In this document: one piece after another, positions 25,698-35,126 of the stretch | Position numbering within the stretch: the stretch's first letter is position 1 | How the letters are laid out: every line of letters starts with the position of its first letter | Assembly: GCA_045612105.1 (NCBI GenBank) | Contig: JAZKYL010000074.1 | Location: 1-64,000 of the forward strand | DNA from: SVTX01 sp045612105 | GTDB taxonomy: Bacteria; Bacillota; Clostridia; Oscillospirales; CAG-272 | DNA length: 64,000 bases | Direction: 5' to 3' | Notes under the pieces: generated by a model | What the model was told of the DNA's origin: nothing | The model's database searches: none | What the model saw: only the letters and a program-made list of their open reading frames with translations | Made by a program: the position numbers and the translations under genes

Positions 25698-27152
25698 TCA
25701 ACCGATCTTAAAAGTAGTTCCCGAGCGGTCGTCAATAAGAGTTACTCCCTTGTCAGCAAGATACTGACGGATGCGGTCAGCCTCGGCAAAGTTCTTTTCC
25801 TTCTTCGCCTGCTTTCTCTTCTCGATAAGATCAAGTATCTCAACGACGAAGGGATCGTTCATATCGTACTCAGGAGCAGCACTTGCCTTTGCCGCCTCCT
25901 CAGCCGCCTTAGCCGCTCTGACCTTCTCGGCAGCTTCAAGCAAACCGACACAAAGAACGGTATCGAAATCAGCGAGAGCCGCAAGCTTGGTCGCGCCATT
26001 AACTCTTGCCTTAAGCACGTCGTAAACAGCCGTAACAGCAAGAGCTGTGTTAAGATCATTATCCATAGCTGCCTTGAACTTGGCTTTAAGCTCAGAGAGT
26101 GCCGCCTCATCAACAGCCCCGTCCTTAGGATCGAGCTGAGCGATCTTAGCGACAAGCTTGTTGTAAGCAATAGTCGCGTTGTCAAGATTCTCGTAGGAGA
26201 AAACAAGCGATTTGCGATAGTGAGACTGTAAGCAGAAGAATCTGTAAACCAAAGGATCATATCCCTTGCTCTCAAGAAGCGAAACCGTCAAAAATTCTCC
26301 GCTTGACTTACTCATCTTACCCGAATTGGTATTCAGATGATAAACGTGGAACCAGTAGTTGCACCACTTGTGACCGATATAAGCCTCACTCTGCGCGATC
26401 TCATTGGTGTGGTGGGGGAACTGATTGTCGATACCGCCGCAGTGGATATCCAGATACTCGCCGAGATATTTCATCGAGATTCCCGAGCACTCGATGTGCC
26501 AACCGGGGTAACCGATTCCCCAAGGAGAATCCCACTTAAGCTCCTGGTCGTCAAACTTGGACTTTGTGAACCAAAGCACAAAGTCTGCCTTGTTCTTCTT
26601 GTTCTCGTCGCCCTCAACGCCCTCGCGGACTCCGACCTCAAGGTCCTCCTCGTTGAAATCGTTGAACTTGTAATACTCGTCAAGCTTTGAGGTGTCAAAA
26701 TAAACGTTACCGCCCGCAACGTAAGCATAGCCCTTGTCAAGCAGACCCTGAACAAGTGCTATAAACTCGGCAATACATCCGGTCGCAGGCTGAACCGTGT
26801 TAGGAATCTTGATATTCAGCTTTGCGCAATCGGCAAAAAACGCGTCGGTGTAATACTGCGCGATCTCAAGAACGGTCTTCTTCTCTCTCTTCGCGCCCTT
26901 CAGCATCTTGTCTTCACCGGTATCACCGTCGCTGGAAAGATGTCCTACGTCGGTAATATTCATAACACGGTTGACCTCATATCCGCTGTAAGTCAAATAC
27001 TTTTCAAGTATATCCTCCATAATATATGTGCGGAGGTTACCGATGTGCGCAAAGTGATAAACCGTAGGTCCGCAGGTATACATGCTGACCTTGCCCTCCT
27101 CTCGGGGCTTGAATTCTTCTCTTGTTCTTGAAAGTGAATTGTAAAGTATCAT
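25698..27152 (-). CDS. cysS: cysteinyl-tRNA synthetase
   Basis: A 484-residue class I synthetase that charges tRNA-Cys. The HIGH box is HIGN (37-40), normal for CysRS, and the KMSKS loop is at 279-283. The zinc site uses Cys27, Cys222, His247 and Glu251. The C-terminal 90 residues form the anticodon-binding helical bundle (AEADRIRQYLADKGVTLID). There is no T-box leader: the gene starts only 40 nt after the upstream isomerase gene and seems to be read from that promoter. Confidence 0.97.
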   Translation of the reverse strand: MILYNSLSRTREEFKPREEGKVSMYTCGPTVYHFAHIGNLRTYIMEDILEKYLTYSGYEVNRVMNITDVGHLSSDGDTGEDKMLKGAKREKKTVLEIAQYYTDAFFADCAKLNIKIPNTVQPATGCIAEFIALVQGLLDKGYAYVAGGNVYFDTSKLDEYYKFNDFNEEDLEVGVREGVEGDENKKNKADFVLWFTKSKFDDQELKWDSPWGIGYPGWHIECSGISMKYLGEYLDIHCGGIDNQFPHHTNEIAQSEAYIGHKWCNYWFHVYHLNTNSGKMSKSSGEFLTVSLLESKGYDPLVYRFFCLQSHYRKSLVFSYENLDNATIAYNKLVAKIAQLDPKDGAVDEAALSELKAKFKAAMDNDLNTALAVTAVYDVLKARVNGATKLAALADFDTVLCVGLLEAAEKVRAAKAAEEAAKASAAPEYDMNDPFVVEILDLIEKRKQAKKEKNFAEADRIRQYLADKGVTLIDDRSGTTFKIG

Positions 27153-27192
27153 ATCTATGTCTCCGATTCTGTATCAGTAAAATCAAAAATTA

Positions 27193-28068
27193 TCAAAGCT
27201 TTATCCGGTCCGCCAGATAAAGCAACCTTCTCGCCGAGCTCAGTGCCTTGCCGCCAAACTCATACCTTGTTCTGTCGTCACCGGGCAGTGCCCATGCGGT
27301 AACCTCTACGTCAAGGATTCCCTGAAAGTCGCAACATCGCATACCAAAGGCTACGTCCTCCCAATCCACCGTTCCCTCGAAAGGAAGCAGATGGGCATCC
27401 TTTTGTCCCTTGCCAAGGTTGTCGTGAATATGCAGAACGTCAAGCTTGCCTTTTAGTATCTGCATCTGCTCGCTCTGCTTATATCCGCTGATATTAGCAT
27501 GTCCCACATCCCAACAGATGCCGACACCAAGCTTTTCTGCAAGTGCCGAAATATTCAGCGCGCAAGAGCCATAAAGGTGGTTGCCTTCAGCCTCTCTGTC
27601 GGAGGGCATATTCTCAATACAAAGTTTTATTCCCTTTTCCTTCGCGTATTCAACCAACGGAGAAAGGAAAGCCATATTCGCCCTCACCCAGTCGCCGTAC
27701 TTGACCTCTGAGGAATACCACGCGATAGGATGAATCACCGACAAAGGTATTCCCATCAGTGCCGCCGCATCAATGTTTGACTTCAGCTCAAGGGAATATT
27801 TAGCCATCAAATCCGCACTCTTCGGGTCGGGCATATAGAAAGAAAGATGACATAGGGGCATCTCGATATTCTTCTCTTTCGCTCGCTTCGCCGCCGCGTA
27901 AAGCACGGCATTCTTAGAGTCGTCAAGTCTCGTCAGCGACTCAAAGGACATATCAATCGCTGAAAAACCGACTTTCCCGAAATAATCCACCATAGCGGTG
28001 TATGAAAACTTACCCTGCGGATGGTCTTCGTATATTCTCGACGGCGCGCATATCTTTATTCTGCCCAT
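27193..28068 (-). CDS. TIM-barrel sugar-phosphate isomerase/epimerase-like protein
   Basis: A 291-residue protein of the xylose isomerase-like TIM-barrel superfamily (AP endonuclease family 2). Likely metal ligands are Glu in CIENMPSD, Asp/His in CWDVGHAN, His in HIHDNLG and Glu in LDVEVTA. Such proteins isomerise or epimerise sugars, ketoses or inositol derivatives; the substrate cannot be assigned. GAAAGGAGGACGAAT precedes the ATG. It has its own strong promoter and is followed by cysS and gtrA. Confidence 0.82.
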   Translation of the reverse strand: MGRIKICAPSRIYEDHPQGKFSYTAMVDYFGKVGFSAIDMSFESLTRLDDSKNAVLYAAAKRAKEKNIEMPLCHLSFYMPDPKSADLMAKYSLELKSNIDAAALMGIPLSVIHPIAWYSSEVKYGDWVRANMAFLSPLVEYAKEKGIKLCIENMPSDREAEGNHLYGSCALNISALAEKLGVGICWDVGHANISGYKQSEQMQILKGKLDVLHIHDNLGKGQKDAHLLPFEGTVDWEDVAFGMRCCDFQGILDVEVTAWALPGDDRTRYEFGGKALSSARRLLYLADRIKL

Positions 28069-28118
28069 ATTCGTCCTCCTTTCGGCATTTTTTGTAAAAC
28101 ACAGTTCTACATCATAAT

Positions 28119-28147
28119 ATTATATCAAATTAAAGCAGCTTTGTCAA
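28119..28147 (-). promoter_or_regulatory. promoter of the isomerase-cysS-gtrA transcript
   Basis: On the minus strand TTGACA (28147-28142), a 17-bp spacer, TATAAT (28124-28119); full consensus. Confidence 0.88.
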
Positions 28148-28170
28148 TCGTTATCGGGATTTTTTTATTC

Positions 28171-29010
28171 TTACCGAGCGAAATCCTTTGGATTTTTTCC
28201 CGTTATCTCGCGAAACGCCTTATAAAAGTGCGACGGGCTTGAAAAACCGCATCGCTCTGCAATCTCGATTTTCGTCATATCGGTGCTTTTTATCATATCA
28301 ATAGCGCGGTCAACTCTTTTGATGGTAATGTACTCCCAGGGCGAGACACCGTTGAATTTTTTGAAGACCGCGGATAAATAGGTGGGAGTCATGCAAGCCA
28401 CGTCGGCAATATCGCGGAGAGTTAGCTTTTTATCAAGATTTTCATTGATATAATCCATCACAGCACTCATTCTTTCACTTGACGCGCCCAGCTTCACCTC
28501 GCCCTTTTCTGTTGAAACACAATCGTACTCTCTCAAAAAATGTATAAGCATAGAAAACACCAGCGACCTTGCCGCAACCTTATACCCCGCCCTCTTTTCC
28601 TCAAGCTCGGCTTCAAGGCAGTGCATAAGCTCAAATATTCTGCGTTCATCCTCAAATTTATTGCTGAAACGTTGGTTTCTGGAATTAAAAAGGCTCAAAA
28701 GCACGTTGTTTTCTCTGCTTTCCCACAAAATCCTCGGTTCAAATTGCAGATTAAGCAGCTCTATATCATCAAAAGTATCTGTAATACAATGCGCCTCGTT
28801 ACTGCCAAAAAGAAAAGCATCTCCCGCGCAAAACTCATATCTTTTGTCTCCGACTGCATAGATACCACTGCCTTTTACGCAAAGACATATCTCACATTCG
28901 GTATGGTGGTGCTCGAAATAATAATCTTTTCTCTCTGCCGCCGTGGAACGATAGGTTTTAATAATTGCCGCGCCGCTGTCGTCAAAATAGACGTTCTCTT
29001 TAAATCTCAT
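28171..29010 (-). CDS. AraC-family regulator with cupin sensor domain
   Basis: A 279-residue AraC/XylS regulator. Residues about 25-95 form a cupin with HHHTECEICLCVKG and AGDAFLFGSNEAH. Residues about 180-278 hold the double helix-turn-helix: TLRDIADVACMTPTYLSAVF and TKIEIAERCGFSSPSHFYKAF, ending GKNPKDFAR. It is divergent from the acid-sugar operon, with 131 bp between starts, and probably regulates it in response to a sugar or sugar acid. GAAGAGGTAGAT precedes the ATG. Confidence 0.9.
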   Translation of the reverse strand: MRFKENVYFDDSGAAIIKTYRSTAAERKDYYFEHHHTECEICLCVKGSGIYAVGDKRYEFCAGDAFLFGSNEAHCITDTFDDIELLNLQFEPRILWESRENNVLLSLFNSRNQRFSNKFEDERRIFELMHCLEAELEEKRAGYKVAARSLVFSMLIHFLREYDCVSTEKGEVKLGASSERMSAVMDYINENLDKKLTLRDIADVACMTPTYLSAVFKKFNGVSPWEYITIKRVDRAIDMIKSTDMTKIEIAERCGFSSPSHFYKAFREITGKNPKDFAR

Positions 29011-29056
29011 ATCTACCTCTTCGTAATATAGTGGATAAAATTCGAAAAATAAAGGA

Positions 29057-29085
29057 TTGTATTATTCGCATAATTGTGCTATACT
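29057..29085 (+). promoter_or_regulatory. promoter of the acid-sugar operon
   Basis: TTGTAT (29057-29062), a 17-bp spacer, TATACT (29080-29085). The palindrome ACTGATTTCAGT (29083-29094) overlaps the -10 box and start site and could be an operator. Confidence 0.7.
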
Positions 29086-29141
29086 GATTTCAGTAAATCA
29101 ATATTATCACACAAACTAAAAAATGTCAAGAGGTACACTTA

Positions 29142-30488
29142 ATGGAAATCTACGCAAACAGATGCTCCGAGCCGTCGGAGTTAAAAATAACGGACATTCG
29201 TGTTGCCAATATCAACGGCGCGCCCAAGCACTGTCCTCTCATCAAGATCTACACTAATCAAGGTCTTGTGGGCTACGGTGAGGTGCGCGACGCATCAAGC
29301 GCAACCTACGCGCTTATGCTCAAATCCCGTCTTATCGGTGAAAATCCCTGCAATGTGGACAAGCTTTTCCGCCGCATCAAGCAGTTTGGCGGTCCCTCCC
29401 GTCAGGGCGGCGGTGTTTCGGGAATCGAGATCGCCCTCTGGGACTTGGCGGGCAAAGCCTGGGGAGTCCCCCTCTGGCAGATGCTGGGCGGTAAATTCCG
29501 CAACAAGGTACGCGTTTACGGCGATACCGACGTTGACGGCAAGCACACGGGCACCGATATGGGTAACGCCATCAAAAAGCGCGTGGAGATGGGCTTTACC
29601 ATCGTCAAAATGGACCTCGGCATCGAGCTGCTTTACGACGAGCCGGGATGTCTCAACGCTCCCCTCGGTATGCTTGAAGAAATGCAAAAGTATTCGTCAA
29701 AGGCCATTCAGCATCAGTCGGGCTCTATCGACAAGTCGCTGATGCGCGGCAAAAACTACGAGGTCTTCACTATCCCCCACTACGCCACGGGCATCCATAT
29801 CACCGAAAAGGGTATGGATTATCTTGAAGATTACGTCAAGCAGGTCAGAGACGTTGTCGGCTACGAGATTCCCTTGGCTATCGACCATTTCGGTCACGTT
29901 TCAATGGAGGATTGCGTAAAATTTTTGAAGCGTCTTGAAAAATACAATATCGCCTGGGTGGAGGACATTCAGCCCTGGCACATGACCGACCATTACGTTC
30001 ATATCGCGAGCAAGTGCAACGTTCCCTTGGCAACGGGCGAGGACATCTATCTTGCCGAAGGGTTCAGACCTCTGTTTGAAAAGCACGGCATCGCCATCGC
30101 TCACCCCGACCTTCTGACTATCGGCGGCGCACTTGAGACCAAAAAGCTTGGCGATATGTGCGAAAAATACGGCATCGGAATGGCAATACACATGGCGGAA
30201 AGCCCCATTGCCTGTATGGCGGCGGTACACACCGCGGCGGCTATTCAGAACGTGATGGCAATGGAATTCCATTCTGTTGACGTGCCCTGGTGGAACGATC
30301 TTGCCAACGGCATCGCCAATCCCCTTTTCAAAAACGGCTTCGTCGAAGTCCCCAACACCCCCGGTCTTGGAATCGAGAGCCTTAACGAGAAGCTTATAGC
30401 AGAGCACATTCACGCAGATTATCCCGGACAGTGGGAGCCCACAGATCAGTGGAACAATGAGTGGGCAAACGACCGCGAGTGGTCGTAA
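29142..30488 (+). CDS. enolase-superfamily dehydratase (mandelate racemase subgroup)
   Basis: A 448-residue enolase-superfamily protein. The magnesium ligands are Asp248 (AIDHFGH), Glu274 (WVEDIQPW) and Glu300 (TGEDIY). The acid/base residues are the Lys156-x-Asp158 pair in IVKMDLG and the Asp323/His350 dyad in HPDLLTIGG and IHMAESP, as in sugar-acid dehydratases. It probably dehydrates a hexonate or similar acid to a 2-keto-3-deoxy acid. It is the first gene of a four-gene plus-strand operon with an RraA-like protein, an SDR and a GH13 enzyme. AGAGGTACACTTA precedes the ATG. Confidence 0.88.
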   Translation: MEIYANRCSEPSELKITDIRVANINGAPKHCPLIKIYTNQGLVGYGEVRDASSATYALMLKSRLIGENPCNVDKLFRRIKQFGGPSRQGGGVSGIEIALWDLAGKAWGVPLWQMLGGKFRNKVRVYGDTDVDGKHTGTDMGNAIKKRVEMGFTIVKMDLGIELLYDEPGCLNAPLGMLEEMQKYSSKAIQHQSGSIDKSLMRGKNYEVFTIPHYATGIHITEKGMDYLEDYVKQVRDVVGYEIPLAIDHFGHVSMEDCVKFLKRLEKYNIAWVEDIQPWHMTDHYVHIASKCNVPLATGEDIYLAEGFRPLFEKHGIAIAHPDLLTIGGALETKKLGDMCEKYGIGMAIHMAESPIACMAAVHTAAAIQNVMAMEFHSVDVPWWNDLANGIANPLFKNGFVEVPNTPGLGIESLNEKLIAEHIHADYPGQWEPTDQWNNEWANDREWS

Positions 30489-30513
30489 GAATCAATTTTA
30501 AGGAGAAAAAGCC

Positions 30514-31422
30514 ATGCATTTTAACGACAGAGATGAAATAATCGCATTAACCCCACTTTGGACGGGCGAAAGATTGCCCGACGGACGCCCCAAGGTCGAG
30601 GAAAAATACCTCAAAGCTCTCCGCACTCTGACCCTTGAGGAGGTATGGAAGCCCATATTCGTCAAGGGCTACGAAAGTCAGTTTGAGGGTAGACTTCAGA
30701 CCCTACATACCGACGGCAGAAAGCTGATAGGCAGAGCCGTCACCGCCACCTATTGTCCCTACCGTCCTGACCTCGACGCCTTCACCAAGGAGCTTGGCAG
30801 AAGCGAGGGCAGAACGGGAACATACAATCAGTGGGTAATCGACAACCTTATGGAATACGACGTTCCCGTCATCGATATGTACGACAAGATCTACAAGGGA
30901 ACCTTCCTTGGCGGCAACCTGACCACCGCGCTGAAGAACAAGACAAAGAACGAAAACGGCGGCGCGGTCATCTGGGGCGGCATCCGCGACACCGAGCAGA
31001 TGATGAAGGTTGAAAACACCCAGGTCTACTACCGCGGAATCGACCCCACCCCCATCCGCGACTTTATTATGACGGGATACAACACCACAACGAGGATCGG
31101 CAACGCTGTTTGTCTCCCCGGCGACGTAGTCTTCGGCGCAGGCGGCGGAGTGCTCTTCATTCCCTCTCACCTCGTTGCCGAGGTAGTGGGCGGCGCGGCA
31201 AAGACCCAGGTCAAGGACCTTTTCGGCTTTGAAATGATAAGTCAGAATAAGTTCACCACCGCACAGATCGACAAAAACACCTGGAGCAAGGAAATGCTCG
31301 ACCTCCTTATGGAATTCATCGAGAACGACGACCGCGCGGCAGATTACAGAGGTCTCGATTGGTCTCACGAATACGACCTCGCCATCAACGGCGACCCAAC
31401 CGACACACAGTCGGCATTATAA
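30514..31422 (+). CDS. RraA-like aldolase/decarboxylase family protein
   Basis: A 302-residue protein of the RraA-like family, relatives of HMG aldolase and oxaloacetate decarboxylase. The core has GGAVIWGGIRDTEQM (the metal/substrate loop GGxRD) and LPGDVVFGAGGGVLFIP (the LPGD signature). The roughly 65-residue N-terminal extension and 50-residue C-terminal tail are longer than in short RraA proteins. Next to an acid-sugar dehydratase it could cleave or decarboxylate the keto acid product; that is inference. AAGGAGAAAAAGCC precedes the ATG. Confidence 0.82.
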   Translation: MHFNDRDEIIALTPLWTGERLPDGRPKVEEKYLKALRTLTLEEVWKPIFVKGYESQFEGRLQTLHTDGRKLIGRAVTATYCPYRPDLDAFTKELGRSEGRTGTYNQWVIDNLMEYDVPVIDMYDKIYKGTFLGGNLTTALKNKTKNENGGAVIWGGIRDTEQMMKVENTQVYYRGIDPTPIRDFIMTGYNTTTRIGNAVCLPGDVVFGAGGGVLFIPSHLVAEVVGGAAKTQVKDLFGFEMISQNKFTTAQIDKNTWSKEMLDLLMEFIENDDRAADYRGLDWSHEYDLAINGDPTDTQSAL

Positions 31423-31562
31423 ATTGCAATTTCGTGCGCACTCCACGGCGTTGTCTGTTTGAAAAGGTTTTGCGTCGCTTTCCCAAAAGCGACGGAAAAA
31501 CTTTCAAAGCGACAGCGTTTATCTGAAAGACAAATCAAAATTTGAATTTTCGAGGAAAAATT
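31423..31562 (+). other. 140-bp spacer with hairpin inside the acid-sugar operon
   Basis: GTCGCTTT and AAAGCGAC (about 31473-31493) form a perfect hairpin, followed by GGAAAAACTTTC. It may partly terminate or protect the mRNA and so lower expression of the SDR and GH13 genes. I see no gene here. Confidence 0.5.
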
Positions 31563-32291
31563 ATGTTTAATTTAAAAGGTAAAAAGGCGCTGATAACAGG
31601 CTCGACTCAGGGCATAGGCTTCGCTATTGCGGAGGCTTTTGCCAAGCAGGGCGCGACAGTCTTTATTCACGGTGCCACAAGCATGGAAAAATGCCAATCG
31701 GCGGCTAAAAGAATAGAAGGAAGCATCCCCGTCTGCCAGAGCCTTACCGACAAGGACGGCGCTGACAAGCTCTACGAAAAGGTGGGCGACGTCGACATTC
31801 TCGTGCTCAACGCGTCGATTCAGTACCGCAAAGCGTGGGACGAGATCACCACTGAGGAGCTCGAGGCGCAGATGCAGACCAATTTCGCAAGCAGTCTCCG
31901 TCTCATTCAGCTCTGCGCCCCTAAAATGAAGGAAAAGGGCTGGGGACGAGTGCTGACCGTGGGCAGCGTTCAGCAGTACAAGCCCCATAAGGATATGTTA
32001 GTCTACGCGGCAAGCAAGGCGGCGCAGATGAATATGGTGCAAAATCTTGCAAAGCAGTTAGCCCCCTTCGGTATCACTGTCAACAACCTCGCCCCCGGTG
32101 TCATCGCCACCCCTCGCAACGACGCGGCTCTTGCCAACCCCGACTACGCCCCCAAGGTGCTGTCGGGCATTCCCATGGGATATGCGGGCGAGAGTCAGGA
32201 CCTGGCAGGCGCGGCGCTTCTTCTCTGCTCCGACGAGGGCAGATACATTACGGGCATCGACCTTGTGGTAGACGGCGGAATGAAGCTTTAA
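31563..32291 (+). CDS. short-chain dehydrogenase/reductase
   Basis: A 242-residue classical SDR. The cofactor motif is TGSTQGIGFAIAEAFA (TGxxxGIG) near residue 12. The NAG-like stretch is LVLNASIQYRK, and the catalytic Tyr-x3-Lys is YAASK with an upstream Ser in VGSVQQY. The C-terminal LVVDGGMKL is typical. It would oxidise or reduce a hydroxyl of a sugar or sugar acid with NAD(P). ATG 31563 follows CGAGGAAAAATT. It ends 15 nt before the GH13 gene. Confidence 0.9.
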   Translation: MFNLKGKKALITGSTQGIGFAIAEAFAKQGATVFIHGATSMEKCQSAAKRIEGSIPVCQSLTDKDGADKLYEKVGDVDILVLNASIQYRKAWDEITTEELEAQMQTNFASSLRLIQLCAPKMKEKGWGRVLTVGSVQQYKPHKDMLVYAASKAAQMNMVQNLAKQLAPFGITVNNLAPGVIATPRNDAALANPDYAPKVLSGIPMGYAGESQDLAGAALLLCSDEGRYITGIDLVVDGGMKL

Positions 32292-32306
32292 AGCAAAGGA
32301 AACGAA

Positions 32307-33620
32307 ATGAAAAACAGAATCATATATCAGCTTTTTCTGCGCCCATTTACCCCCGCGGGCACACTCAAGGCGGCAAAAGAAAAGCTTGAACATATCGCAA
32401 GCCTCGGAATTGACACGATATATCTGACCTCCTGCTGTAAAGCCGACGGCGACGACAACGAGGCGCATTTCAGCCCCCGTCAGAAGGCAAGCAAGACGGG
32501 AAACCCGAAAAACCCATACCGAATAAGCGATTATTACGCCCTCGACGAGGAATACGGAACGATAGACGACCTCCGCGATTTCGTCAACGCCGCCCACTCT
32601 CTCGGACTCGAGGTGCTTTTCGACGTGGTATTTCTCCATTGCGGCCCCGATGCGGTCTTTCTTGAAGAACACCCCGATTTCGTCAAGCACGACGGTGAAG
32701 GAAATATTGTCTGCAACGCCTGGTGCTTCCCCGAGATCAACTTTGATAGCCCCGCCCTTCGCCGCTATCTCATCGACAATCTTAAATATTGGATAAAAGA
32801 GTGCGATTTCGACGGCTTCCGTTGCGACGTGGCGGATCAGACACCCCTTGACTTCTGGGAGGAAGCGATCCCCGAGCTGAAGGCTATCAAGCCCTCGATC
32901 TATATGCTTAACGAAGGTATAAGACCCGAATATCTAAGCGTTTTCGATTCAAATTACAGCTTTTTGTGGACTCACGCTCTGCAAGCGGCAATAAGATCGC
33001 AAAAGCCCGCATCTTTCCTGCGAGAGACCGACGAGGAGTGCAGAAAGTCCTACGGTAGCCACCCCTACGTCACCTTGCGCGCCCTTGAAACTCACGATTA
33101 CGCCAACGATCACTACGAAAACCGTCCCGACAAAAATCTACCCCGAAAAGCGGTGGAATGCGCCCATCTTATCGACCTCACACTTGACGGAATTCCCTTT
33201 CTCTACAACGGAAACGAGATCGCTGACGGAAACCGCCACAGCATCTGGGGAAACAGAGATTTCGGCGGCTTTTGCATCGATTGGTCAAAGGCACACACGG
33301 CAGAGGGCAAGGCAAGGCTGGATTTCATCCGTCAAGCTGTAAAGCTTCGCAAAAATAACCCCCGGCTTGAAAATGCCGACACCCTTTGGCTCGACAACTC
33401 TTCTCCCGAGGCTTTAGTAACCTTCTTGAGAAGAAGCGAAGAAAAATCCTGGCTCGTCGCGGCAAATCTCCGTGGCGGCGAGCTTGAAGCAACCGTTTCT
33501 CTCCCTAACTCCGTCAGCGACGGCAAGGAGATATTCTGCCGAGACGCCGAACACACCTTCGGGTGCGAAGGGCTTTCTCTGACGCTTTCGGGATACGGCT
33601 TTGCAATCATTCAAATATAG
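32307..33620 (+). CDS. GH13 alpha-amylase family glycosidase, cytoplasmic
   Basis: A 437-residue GH13 enzyme with an intact catalytic triad: nucleophile Asp174 (DGFRCDVAD), acid/base Glu203 (YMLNEGI) and transition-state stabiliser Asp264 (ETHDYAND). Region I reads FDVVFLHCG, so the usual Asn-His is changed to Leu-His. The C-terminal 90 residues are a beta domain (LVAANLRGGELEATVSLP). No signal peptide, so it acts on imported alpha-glucans or maltodextrin-like oligosaccharides. It is the last gene of the acid-sugar operon. Exact specificity is unknown. Confidence 0.88.
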   Translation: MKNRIIYQLFLRPFTPAGTLKAAKEKLEHIASLGIDTIYLTSCCKADGDDNEAHFSPRQKASKTGNPKNPYRISDYYALDEEYGTIDDLRDFVNAAHSLGLEVLFDVVFLHCGPDAVFLEEHPDFVKHDGEGNIVCNAWCFPEINFDSPALRRYLIDNLKYWIKECDFDGFRCDVADQTPLDFWEEAIPELKAIKPSIYMLNEGIRPEYLSVFDSNYSFLWTHALQAAIRSQKPASFLRETDEECRKSYGSHPYVTLRALETHDYANDHYENRPDKNLPRKAVECAHLIDLTLDGIPFLYNGNEIADGNRHSIWGNRDFGGFCIDWSKAHTAEGKARLDFIRQAVKLRKNNPRLENADTLWLDNSSPEALVTFLRRSEEKSWLVAANLRGGELEATVSLPNSVSDGKEIFCRDAEHTFGCEGLSLTLSGYGFAIIQI

Positions 33621-33622
33621 AT

Positions 33623-33653
33623 CAAAAAAGGCGGCTCGTCCGCCTTTTTTTGC
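33623..33653 (+). terminator. terminator of the acid-sugar operon
   Basis: AAAAAAGGCGG pairs with CCGCCTTTTTTT across a 5-nt loop, followed by T. Confidence 0.9.
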
Positions 33654-33707
33654 CGAATTGTTCAAAAAAATATAAAAAGAAGCGTGATTTATACTGTAGA
33701 TACCCTA

Positions 33708-33736
33708 TTGACTAAATCAAAATTTTGTTGTATAAT
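33708..33736 (+). promoter_or_regulatory. promoter of the iron alcohol dehydrogenase gene
   Basis: TTGACT (33708-33713), a 17-bp spacer, TATAAT (33731-33736). Confidence 0.85.
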
Positions 33737-33779
33737 AAAAATAGCGCATGATGCGCAAATTCAGTGAAAGGACAAGGCT

Positions 33780-34934
33780 ATGCAAAGCTTTAATCTTCAC
33801 ACCTCTATTCATTTCGGCTCAGACGCCCTTTCCCGTCTCGCCACTCTTGAATATAAAAAGGTCTTCATCATCGCTGACCCCTTCGTGGTCTCAAGCGGTC
33901 TTATCAAGCAAGTAACCAAGCACCTCGACACCGCGGGCGCGGAATATACGATCTACTCCGAGGTAGCCCCCGACCCCTCCGTTGAGGCTGTAGGCGCAGG
34001 AGTCACCGCACTGCTTCAGTACAAGGCACCTTGCATCGTCTCTGTGGGAGGCGGCTCGGCAATCGACCTGACAAAGTGCGTCCGTCAGTTTGCGGCAAAG
34101 ATCGAGCAGGAATATTTCCCCTATTTCATCGCCATCCCCACCACCAGCGGAACCGGTAGCGAGGTAACCTCTTTCGCGGTAATTACCGATACGGAAAAGA
34201 ATATAAAGCACGCCATCGTCGACCCCAAGCTCCTTCCCGAGGAGGCAATTCTCGACGTTGAAATGGTCAAGAGCGTTCCCGCAAGCATCACCGCTGACAC
34301 GGGAATGGACGTGTTCACCCACGCTATCGAGGCATACGTCAGTACCAACGCTACCTCCTTCTCCGACCTTTATTCCAAAAAGGCGGCTCAGGTCTGCAAG
34401 GATTACCTTTATCGCTCCTATAATTACGAGCTGACACGCGATCTTCTCCCCAGAGAGAGAATGCACTTTGCGTCCAATCTTGCGGGTATGGCATTCAATG
34501 CCGCGTCATTGGGACTTAACCACGGTATGGCGCATCAGCTTGGCGCGCAGTTCCACATTCCTCACGGAAAGGCTAACGCAATTCTCCTTCCTACCGTTAT
34601 CAGCTATAACACGGGAATTGAGAGCCACACAATGTCCATCACCAACCCCGCGCCCTGCGTTCACAAGTACGCAAAGCTGGCTAGATATATCGGTGTAGGA
34701 AGCTATAACGATATCGCTTCGGTAAAATCCTTTATCAACTACATAGACGAGCTCCGTATTCAGATGAACGTTCCCCGTTGCATCCGCGAGGCGGCACCCG
34801 GCATCACCAAGGACGAATATATGCGCAAGGTCGAGGATATGGCAGAAGCAGCTATCAATGACCGCTGCACACCCACCAATCCCCGCATCCCCAAGAAGCA
34901 GGAAGTTGTCGACCTCTTTGAAAAGATATTTTAA
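33780..34934 (+). CDS. iron-containing alcohol dehydrogenase (PduQ-like)
   Basis: A 384-residue type III alcohol dehydrogenase. It has the NAD motif SVGGGSAIDLTK, the PTTSGTGSEVT signature, and metal ligands in DTGMDVFTHAIEA and GLNHGMAHQLGAQFHIPHG. The length and motifs fit the 1-propanol dehydrogenase/PduQ-like group, which reduces aldehydes such as propionaldehyde or acetaldehyde to alcohols with NADH in fermentation. It is monocistronic, with its own promoter and terminator. GAAAGGACAAGGCT precedes the ATG. Substrate choice is not readable. Confidence 0.9.
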   Translation: MQSFNLHTSIHFGSDALSRLATLEYKKVFIIADPFVVSSGLIKQVTKHLDTAGAEYTIYSEVAPDPSVEAVGAGVTALLQYKAPCIVSVGGGSAIDLTKCVRQFAAKIEQEYFPYFIAIPTTSGTGSEVTSFAVITDTEKNIKHAIVDPKLLPEEAILDVEMVKSVPASITADTGMDVFTHAIEAYVSTNATSFSDLYSKKAAQVCKDYLYRSYNYELTRDLLPRERMHFASNLAGMAFNAASLGLNHGMAHQLGAQFHIPHGKANAILLPTVISYNTGIESHTMSITNPAPCVHKYAKLARYIGVGSYNDIASVKSFINYIDELRIQMNVPRCIREAAPGITKDEYMRKVEDMAEAAINDRCTPTNPRIPKKQEVVDLFEKIF

Positions 34935-34944
34935 TTTAATACGC

Positions 34945-34998
34945 AGAGGGGAGAGAAACCCATTTTTGAAAAATAGGTTTTCTCTCCCCTCTTTTTCC
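34945..34998 (+). terminator. terminator after the alcohol dehydrogenase gene
   Basis: AGAGGGGAGAGAAACC pairs with GGTTTTCTCTCCCCTCT, followed by TTTTTCC. Confidence 0.85.
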
Positions 34999-35069
34999 AA
35001 AAAACTTTTGAAAAACCCTTTGAAAAATCAAAGTAACAACAATAAATCCAAAAGTAACAACCCTTATTA

Positions 35070-35098
35070 TAGACAAACCGCGCCTTTTATGATACAAT
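35070..35098 (+). promoter_or_regulatory. promoter of the HTH membrane protein gene
   Basis: TAGACA (35070-35075), a 17-bp spacer, TACAAT (35093-35098). Confidence 0.65.
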
Positions 35099-35126
35099 TA
35101 TCACAGAACAAAAGCGAGGTAATGTT

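Noticed and set aside
27153..27192. T-box leader before cysS
   Set aside because: Only 40 bp separate cysS from the upstream gene, with no room for the structure.
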